Shown one piece after another: positions 58,906 through 64,000 of a stretch of DNA of 64,000 nt. A program made the translations under genes and the position numbers. Source of the stretch: Candidatus Bathyarchaeota archaeon (GTDB lineage: Archaea; Thermoproteota; Bathyarchaeia; Bathyarchaeales; Bathycorpusculaceae); NCBI GenBank assembly GCA_026014545.1, contig JAOZIH010000004.1, forward strand, positions 1 through 64,000, in the 5' to 3' direction. Position 1 is the first letter of the stretch; every line of letters starts with the position of its first letter. The notes below the pieces were generated by a model. The model was not told where the DNA came from and did not search any database. It saw nothing but the letters and a program-made list of their open reading frames with translations.

Positions 58906-60423
58906 TCAAGGGACTATAGCTGTTACGTCAAACATGCCTGAAAGGAACTGTTGAGACAGCACCAGCGACAGATACGCCACTGCTGCTAACACGGCGGAAT
59001 GTTGGAAGCCGGCGCCGAGATTGCCCTCGCTTATTTTCCCTATGAAGAACCCTGAGATCCAGCATTGAAGTATGATGCCAACGGAAAACATCCGCAGTTG
59101 CTCCTGCATAGCCATGTAAGCTACTGGCGCTAGGCTCATGCTTACCGCACTGGACATCATGTAAGTTGTTAAAGCTACAATTGTTGTTGTTACGGCAATT
59201 AGTATGCTCCAGATAAAGGCAAGAATTATGTAGGGCTTCAGCAGCGCCCGCTTGTTAATTTGCAGTTCCCGCTCTTTTTCGCTATAATCCGAAAGTATCT
59301 CAAGCGACTGGGTTGAGCTACCACCGATCTCGATTGTTTCAACCAGCATCGCAAAATTTACGGTGACAAACCAGCTTCTTATGCTCCGCCGCAAATTATC
59401 ATATGTTTTCCTTAATGGTGTGCCCCATTCTATCTGGCTCCGCAGCAAATCCAAGTATTTAGAGAATGAACCCGGATACCTGCGCTTGGTAGCGTGGATT
59501 ATGCTTTTCTCTGGGGAAAGACCGATTTTTCTGGCTTCGGTGATTTCTCTAACAAGGCTGGGAACAGCGTCTTCAGCGTCATAGTTCATTTTCGCAATAC
59601 GCCAATATTGAACAGCTGGAATTGCTGAAGCAGACACCAAACCCGCCGTTACAATTTCAGGTAACCCCACTGGCTTTATCAGCTCAGCTAACGACGGAAG
59701 CAAGATAAACAGTGAGAGAGCTATGCCAGTAGCCATGAAGATGATAGCTGCTTTTTTGTACAAGTCCTGCAGGCTTTCAAAGGAGCTTTGCTGCATATTA
59801 TGCGCGATAAGTATGAAGAACAACGATATTACGGGCATAAGCACAAAAGCCACTATGTAGGACATTAAAGGGGAAATAGTTATTGACGTGTTAGTTAGCA
59901 GCTCCAGCGTATTGGTCGAAGAAAAAACGACGAAAAGAATATAGGCACACAGCACAACGATAAGCATCACCGTGTAAGCCTCAACCAAAGTTGCTATTCT
60001 CTCGACTGAACGGGACATTGAATTATGTCTGAGCTCGAAAATGGCGCGCAATTCACTTTTCATGTAATCAACTGTTTTTCCACCACTTCTTATTGACGCC
60101 GCAAAGCCGCTTATGAAGTTCCTGTAAAGTTTCGAGTTTGTACTTTCAGCTCTCTGAGCCATAGCTGGCAGCAAGCCTTTTCCTAAAACCTCTACTTGCC
60201 GAATTATTTCTTCTGCTTCTTTCTGGAACATGGGGAAAAAGTTCATTTTCCGCACTTTTTTCCAGCTGTCATAGGGTGAAACACCGCTTGCAGCCAAAAG
60301 AGTGAATATCATAACTACGAAAGGCAACTCACGCTCGATTTTATCTTTTTCTTCACTCGCAATTTTCCGCAGGAATCCTTTAATCTTGCCAACGAAGCTG
60401 CTGGAAGATTGAGCCGTCATCAT
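58906..60423 (-). CDS. TadC/ArlJ-type pilus assembly membrane protein
   Basis: A 505-residue platform protein of the T2SSF/TadC family, in which two similar halves each follow the family pattern. The first half has FVVMIFTLLAASGVSPYDSW and KLYRNFISGFAASIRSGGKT. The second has PSLVREITEARKIGLSPEKS and VNFAMLVETIEIGGSSTQSL. Clusters of membrane helices follow each half. It works with the ATPase encoded immediately upstream (3 bp gap). It may drive secretion or fibre assembly. Confidence 0.92.
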   Translation of the reverse strand: MMTAQSSSSFVGKIKGFLRKIASEEKDKIERELPFVVMIFTLLAASGVSPYDSWKKVRKMNFFPMFQKEAEEIIRQVEVLGKGLLPAMAQRAESTNSKLYRNFISGFAASIRSGGKTVDYMKSELRAIFELRHNSMSRSVERIATLVEAYTVMLIVVLCAYILFVVFSSTNTLELLTNTSITISPLMSYIVAFVLMPVISLFFILIAHNMQQSSFESLQDLYKKAAIIFMATGIALSLFILLPSLAELIKPVGLPEIVTAGLVSASAIPAVQYWRIAKMNYDAEDAVPSLVREITEARKIGLSPEKSIIHATKRRYPGSFSKYLDLLRSQIEWGTPLRKTYDNLRRSIRSWFVTVNFAMLVETIEIGGSSTQSLEILSDYSEKERELQINKRALLKPYIILAFIWSILIAVTTTIVALTTYMMSSAVSMSLAPVAYMAMQEQLRMFSVGIILQCWISGFFIGKISEGNLGAGFQHSAVLAAVAYLSLVLSQQFLSGMFDVTAIVP

Positions 60424-60426
60424 TCG

Positions 60427-61995
60427 CTACCCAACTGTTTTATCTAAATCTAACGTGTTAACAGAACTGTTCAATGCTTTGTGTACGCTTCTGAAGTCCC
60501 GAAGTCCCTTTTCAACCAGCATAAGCAGTATTTTCTTTCGCCGCTCCAATTCCTGAGCAACAACGCTAAAGGGTATCTCTAGGTTCTTTGCTATTTTATT
60601 TAGTAAATAACTTTTTTCGAGATTCTGCTGGAACGTGTCAGTTGATGGATTCCACGTGAACACGTCATTAATAGCGCAGGTAGAGTCTATTTCTGAAATT
60701 CTAATGAAGCGCCGGCTGCTGGACATCTTGCGGTTCAATGACACAAAAGTTGGCATCTTCACCTGTTTAACAACAATCACGCAGTTCATCAGCGGTATTA
60801 TTCCCCGTGGGATGTTCATTGGCGGCTGAGTTAACCGCGTAATTGCTGCTTCCACATCCTCGGCGTGCAGCGTGCAGAGTCCACCGTGACCTGTAGCTAA
60901 AGCTTGAAATAGTACATAGGCTTCTTCACCTCTAACCTCGCCTACAAGAATTAACGTTGGACGATGTCGTACCGCTGATTTGATAAGGTCATAAAGCGAT
61001 ACTTCACCTTCACTCTCGCCGCCGAAGCCGGGACGTGCAATGGTTGAAACCCAGTTTTCCTGAGGCAGGTTAATCTCGGCTACTTCCTCGACGGAGATTA
61101 TCTTAAAGTCAGGTCGTGCAAGACAAGCGATGGCGTTAAGCGCTGTGGTTTTGCCTGCGCCTGTTGCGCCGACTATCATCATTGACATTTTATTTTCCAT
61201 CAGCAACCACAAGTAGGCGCCTATTGTTTCATTGATGGTTTCGTTCATTATTAGATCTACAATGGTAATCGGGTCTTCTCTGAACTTTCTAATGGTGAAG
61301 CTTGTCCCTGCAGGTGTAGTTTCTTTCCCATAGGCTACCGCAAGCCTGTGCTTCCCCGGAAGGGTTATGTCCACAATGGGATGCGCGATGCTGACGTGCT
61401 TTCCTTCCCGGTGAACCAATCGAGCCACGAAATCGTCAAGTTCCTCTTCAGAGCTGAAGATTATGTTTGTTCGCATGCTTTCGTATTTTCTATGCCATAG
61501 GTAGACGGGTTTGTTTACGCCTAAACAGCTTATGTCCTCAATATAATGATCGCATATTAATGGGTCTATCTTGCCATAACCGACGAGGTCCCTTTCTATA
61601 TAATAAAGGATTTTCTTTAAGCCTATTTGGTCGATCTCCGCTAAGGCCTTTGCGTGCTCATCCATTATACTGGGCAATTGCCTCTTGAAGGAGTCAGCGA
61701 GGGTTTCATCTGCGCGTGGCGCTTTCAACTCGTATTCTAAAATGTTCTTTAACCGCTTGTACGCCTCACGCTCCTCTATAGTCATGGCAAGCTCATCAAC
61801 AACATAGAAGAAGCTGCCTTCCGTTTCTTCTTGGAATATCCATGCGTATGCAAAAGGCGGCTTAAGCGGATAACTTTCTATCTGTACGTAGCCTTCAGGT
61901 ATACGCGCACCCTGGATTCCCAGGTACCCGAGCAATTCTTCATCTTGAATTTTCGGTTTTTCTTCCTCTTCTTCCTTCTTTTTCTTTCCAAACAA
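60427..61995 (-). CDS. TadA/ArlI-type pilus assembly ATPase
   Basis: A 522-residue hexameric secretion ATPase of the GspE/TadA/ArlI group. After a charged N-terminus there is an N-domain, then VDITLPGKHRLAVAYGKET. The Walker A is MMIVGATGAGKTTALNAIAC, the Asp box IISVEEVAEINLPQENWV, and the Walker B LILVGEVRGEEAYVLFQALA followed by the His box TGHGGLCTLHAED. All essential motifs are present. It powers assembly of the pilus encoded around it. Confidence 0.94.
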   Translation of the reverse strand: MFGKKKKEEEEEKPKIQDEELLGYLGIQGARIPEGYVQIESYPLKPPFAYAWIFQEETEGSFFYVVDELAMTIEEREAYKRLKNILEYELKAPRADETLADSFKRQLPSIMDEHAKALAEIDQIGLKKILYYIERDLVGYGKIDPLICDHYIEDISCLGVNKPVYLWHRKYESMRTNIIFSSEEELDDFVARLVHREGKHVSIAHPIVDITLPGKHRLAVAYGKETTPAGTSFTIRKFREDPITIVDLIMNETINETIGAYLWLLMENKMSMMIVGATGAGKTTALNAIACLARPDFKIISVEEVAEINLPQENWVSTIARPGFGGESEGEVSLYDLIKSAVRHRPTLILVGEVRGEEAYVLFQALATGHGGLCTLHAEDVEAAITRLTQPPMNIPRGIIPLMNCVIVVKQVKMPTFVSLNRKMSSSRRFIRISEIDSTCAINDVFTWNPSTDTFQQNLEKSYLLNKIAKNLEIPFSVVAQELERRKKILLMLVEKGLRDFRSVHKALNSSVNTLDLDKTVG

Positions 61996-61998
61996 TAT

Positions 61999-62445
61999 TT
62001 ATGATCCTCCAATAAGCGTTAGATACACGGCGTCTGCCTCCACGCGGCATTCCAGCACGGCTGGGCCTGAGCCGCTTACGTAGGCGCCTGAAGCAGAAAC
62101 CTCTGCGGGAATATGCACTACATATTGGCCCTGCTGGATGCTTGTGCCGAAGCCTACTTCAACCCATGCTGTTGCAGAGTCATTCGCGATTTTAATCCAG
62201 TAGCTTTTTTCTCCTATGAAGGTGGGGACATTAAGCGAGAGCTGCGCCGTTGCATTATTTCTTTTTGTGCATGTAACCAGCGCTAAGCTTTCTGTCGAAA
62301 CATATCTTGCCAAATTGAGCAACTGCTGCTCTTCGGCTTCGGCGCGAATGTTCATGGCTGAAAGGCTGCATGCGCCGATGATTAAGGCGCCAACGATGAT
62401 TGTTGCAAACAAGGTGTAAATGTAGCTTGGAACTATGGACGGCAT
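61999..62445 (-). CDS. Pilin-operon small secreted protein
   Basis: A 148-residue protein with an N-terminal helix (YIYTLFATIIVGALIIGACS) and a beta-rich outer part (FIGEKSYWIKIANDSATAWV, GQYVVHIPAEVSASGAYVS). It sits 3 bp before the ATPase gene. It resembles minor pilins of archaeal Tad-like systems, but no exact family is seen. Confidence 0.72.
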   Translation of the reverse strand: MPSIVPSYIYTLFATIIVGALIIGACSLSAMNIRAEAEEQQLLNLARYVSTESLALVTCTKRNNATAQLSLNVPTFIGEKSYWIKIANDSATAWVEVGFGTSIQQGQYVVHIPAEVSASGAYVSGSGPAVLECRVEADAVYLTLIGGS

Positions 62446-62448
62446 GTC

Positions 62449-63276
62449 TTATCTTATCCACCTTTGGATTGTTATATTGCAGGTGACAAGTTCGATGTTT
62501 ATGATTGCGCCGCTGGGAGTGCTTATAATTGGGATGTTAACACTGCCGCTTGAGCCGCCGAGAATTGAGGTTACAGTCAAAGTTTCTGGCCCATAGGAAA
62601 GCTCATACGTGAATGATGCTACTTCAGTTGATGAGCATGCCATTCGAAGAGGAACTTTACCGTACAGCGCAATTGACTCAGATGTGTTCAGGTTGACTGT
62701 GTATATGCGTATGTTGTTGACCGCCCTGCCGTTTTCCACGCCTGCGGCAACATAGGAAACTTTGGGGCGATAGCGCAGCAGGATTTCTGCATTCTGATCA
62801 CCTCTTGCAATAAATAGTTGGGTTATTGTGGCGCCGCTTTGGCTGACTATTGTTCTGCTGTCGCCTTTCAGGAAAACGCCGGTGTCAGCGGTTTCAGAAA
62901 ACGGCAATTCATAGATTATTTGCCCTACTGTCTCATTGAAAATTGTGTCTGCGATCTCTCCGCCGTCATTGACGCTTAGAGTTAAGATGTTTGAGTCGGG
63001 TTGAACGTTTATTCTGCCTCCTGAATCGCTGATCTCAAATGTCCGCGCTGATACTGGAAGCCCGATTAACTGCAGTATATTTTCATTTAGAGCCAACATG
63101 TCCTGTCTCGCAGTGGCTATTTTCAACATGCCGCTACGCGAATTGACCTGCTCGATCGCAAAGTAGTAGGTGACAGAAATTACACCCAGCATAGCAACGA
63201 ATAATGTTAAAAAAGTGACTGGGATACTTAGCGCGCTTCTTGATGGGAGAAACTTGCGCTTGAAGATTTTGAGCAT
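62449..63276 (-). CDS. Pilin-operon secreted protein
   Basis: A 275-residue protein with a basic start and one N-terminal helix (LSIPVTFLTLFVAMLGVISV followed by TYYFAIEQ). The remainder is extracellular and beta-rich (TFEISDSGGRINVQPDSNIL, GATITQLFIARGDQNAEIL, GPETLTVTSILGGSSGSVN). It precedes the small secreted protein by 3 bp. It is probably a structural or tip component of the pilus, but the role is inferred only from position. Confidence 0.72.
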   Translation of the reverse strand: MLKIFKRKFLPSRSALSIPVTFLTLFVAMLGVISVTYYFAIEQVNSRSGMLKIATARQDMLALNENILQLIGLPVSARTFEISDSGGRINVQPDSNILTLSVNDGGEIADTIFNETVGQIIYELPFSETADTGVFLKGDSRTIVSQSGATITQLFIARGDQNAEILLRYRPKVSYVAAGVENGRAVNNIRIYTVNLNTSESIALYGKVPLRMACSSTEVASFTYELSYGPETLTVTSILGGSSGSVNIPIISTPSGAIINIELVTCNITIQRWIR

Positions 63277-63453
63277 GTCACCTGCCTCTCCAATAGTTGT
63301 GCGCTAAAAACGGATTAAGCCATTTGTGTGTAAAAACAGATACACATAATTTAAAGGTAAAATTAGAGCGCGCCTTATGTAGAACATGTATTTGTTTTCT
63401 TCAAAAAGAAAAAAGGAAATGTTGGGGGGGTAGGGTTTTGCTTAAATTTTTTC

Positions 63454-63999
63454 TTAAGAGGCTTCTACGTTGGTCTCTTTATAGTACATGGCTTGTGACG
63501 TGAAGACGGTTATTGCAACGGTTAAACCAATGTCGTTGACAGTAATGCTGTCGGGGCTAGCGATGTAAATTATCATAGTTTTGCCTGATTCAAGCGTAAG
63601 ATCGGTACTTGCCTGCTCGAATATGTAATCAGTAGTGCCGATGGTTATTTCTCCGCCATCAACTAAGGTTGTGTTAAATGTCAAATCAGCGGATACCGAG
63701 TCTGTGGTGACGTTATAGAAAACATTGCTCCATGATATCTCCTGGCCTCTAACAGTTAGTTTATCGATGACAACATCGCGGCCTCCAGTATTTATGATCA
63801 TGATAGCTGCTTCAGAAGAGTAACTTGTGCCATTTGCTGCGTACCAGACATGCTGCTTTGTTAGGTGTAGGCTTTCTTCTTGCACACGCGTGCTCGTGAC
63901 GTTGATAGCAAAGTAGGTGACGACTCCAGCGAGTAGCACTGAAACAACGAGGATGATCAGCGTGGTTACGACTGTACTCAGAGCCCAACGATTCTTCAA
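63454..63999 (-). CDS. Archaeal pilin-type protein, possibly partial at the window edge
   Basis: A 181-residue protein. The N-terminus KNRWALSTVVTTLIILVVSV is the archaeal type-IV-pilin/DUF1628-like signal and helix, with AGVVTYFAINVTSTR after it. The outer part is Thr- and Ile-rich (GRDVVIDKLTVRGQEISWSN). The only start seen is TTG at the last codon in the window, so the true start may be beyond the right edge. It is separated from the next gene by 177 bp, which contains poly-T and A-rich stretches, and could be the major pilin. Confidence 0.78.
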   Translation of the reverse strand: MKNRWALSTVVTTLIILVVSVLLAGVVTYFAINVTSTRVQEESLHLTKQHVWYAANGTSYSSEAAIMIINTGGRDVVIDKLTVRGQEISWSNVFYNVTTDSVSADLTFNTTLVDGGEITIGTTDYIFEQASTDLTLESGKTMIIYIASPDSITVNDIGLTVAITVFTSQAMYYKETNVEAS

Positions 64000-64000
64000 T

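Noticed and set aside
56644-63999. Archaellum (arl) operon
   Set aside because: The ATPase and platform are related to ArlI/ArlJ, but there are no archaellin or accessory arl genes, so a Tad-like pilus fits better.
1-64000. Insertion sequences, prophage, tRNA or rRNA genes
   Set aside because: No transposase or integrase frames, terminal inverted repeats, or tRNA cloverleaf sequences were recognised; tRNAscan-SE would be the decisive check for tRNAs.

Overview
The window is archaeal chromosomal DNA, most likely from a Bathyarchaeota (Candidatus Bathyarchaeia) or a close TACK lineage. The archaeal markers are ribosomal protein S6e, an MBF1-type factor, archaeal NAC, ThrRS with an archaeal-type N-terminal editing domain, eukaryotic/archaeal-type ProRS, deoxyhypusine synthase, TATA/BRE-like promoters, a TrmB regulator and type-III-signal pilins. 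The narrower placement is an inference from the gene mix: five-subunit archaeal CODH/ACS beside a MetF-like reductase, a Fae-Hps fusion, F420 genes and AOR-family oxidoreductases. I see no rRNA, tRNA, CRISPR array or insertion sequence.

Layout. 0-5.7 kb: information-processing genes (MBF1, PUA protein, NAC, a PfkB kinase, ThrRS) and IlvE. 5.7-10.4 kb: an aminotransferase, a tungsten AOR-family enzyme and ProRS. 10.5-15.4 kb: a sugar-nucleotide operon (nucleotidyltransferase starting on CTG, phosphohexomutase, degenerate NDP-sugar dehydrogenase, Gfo/Idh oxidoreductase). 15.4-21 kb: Trm112-like protein, M32 carboxypeptidase, an HTH-Fae-Hps fusion, an MFS transporter and S6e. 21.2-30.7 kb: a CODH/ACS operon (cdhA-B-C-D-E) preceded by two CooC-type maturation ATPases and divergent from a MetF-like gene; together they suggest a Wood-Ljungdahl carbon route. 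30.8-33.5 kb: a Pat-like acyl-CoA synthetase/GNAT gene split by a frameshift. 33.6-35.4 kb: cofE, a class II aldolase and an SCP2 protein, suggesting F420 supply.

35.5-48.9 kb: a Lrp-like regulator, a GCS2-like ligase with a YkgJ protein, an MgtA-type ATPase with an unusual C-terminal extension, a polyferredoxin, an HDAC-family deacetylase, ArgRS, two tail-to-tail deoxyhypusine-synthase-family genes, and a RimK-type ATP-grasp ligase with a stand-alone RLAN-like partner. 49-53.8 kb: the most interesting accessory block, a MoxR-type AAA+ ATPase and VWA protein divergent from two unknown helical proteins and a SecB-like protein with no ordinary start codon. 54-64 kb: a TrmB regulator, a membrane-anchored beta-propeller-like protein, a newly noticed 55-residue cysteine protein, and a Tad/archaellum-like pilus operon that may run off the right edge.

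A roughly 45-54 bp hairpin-forming sequence occurs three times in intergenic DNA (about 21.05, 45.07 and 48.94 kb). Genes are tightly packed, often 3-16 nt apart, and four convergent pairs overlap at their stop codons. Shine-Dalgarno sites of the GGAGGTGAT type precede many genes, and GTG and TTG starts are common.
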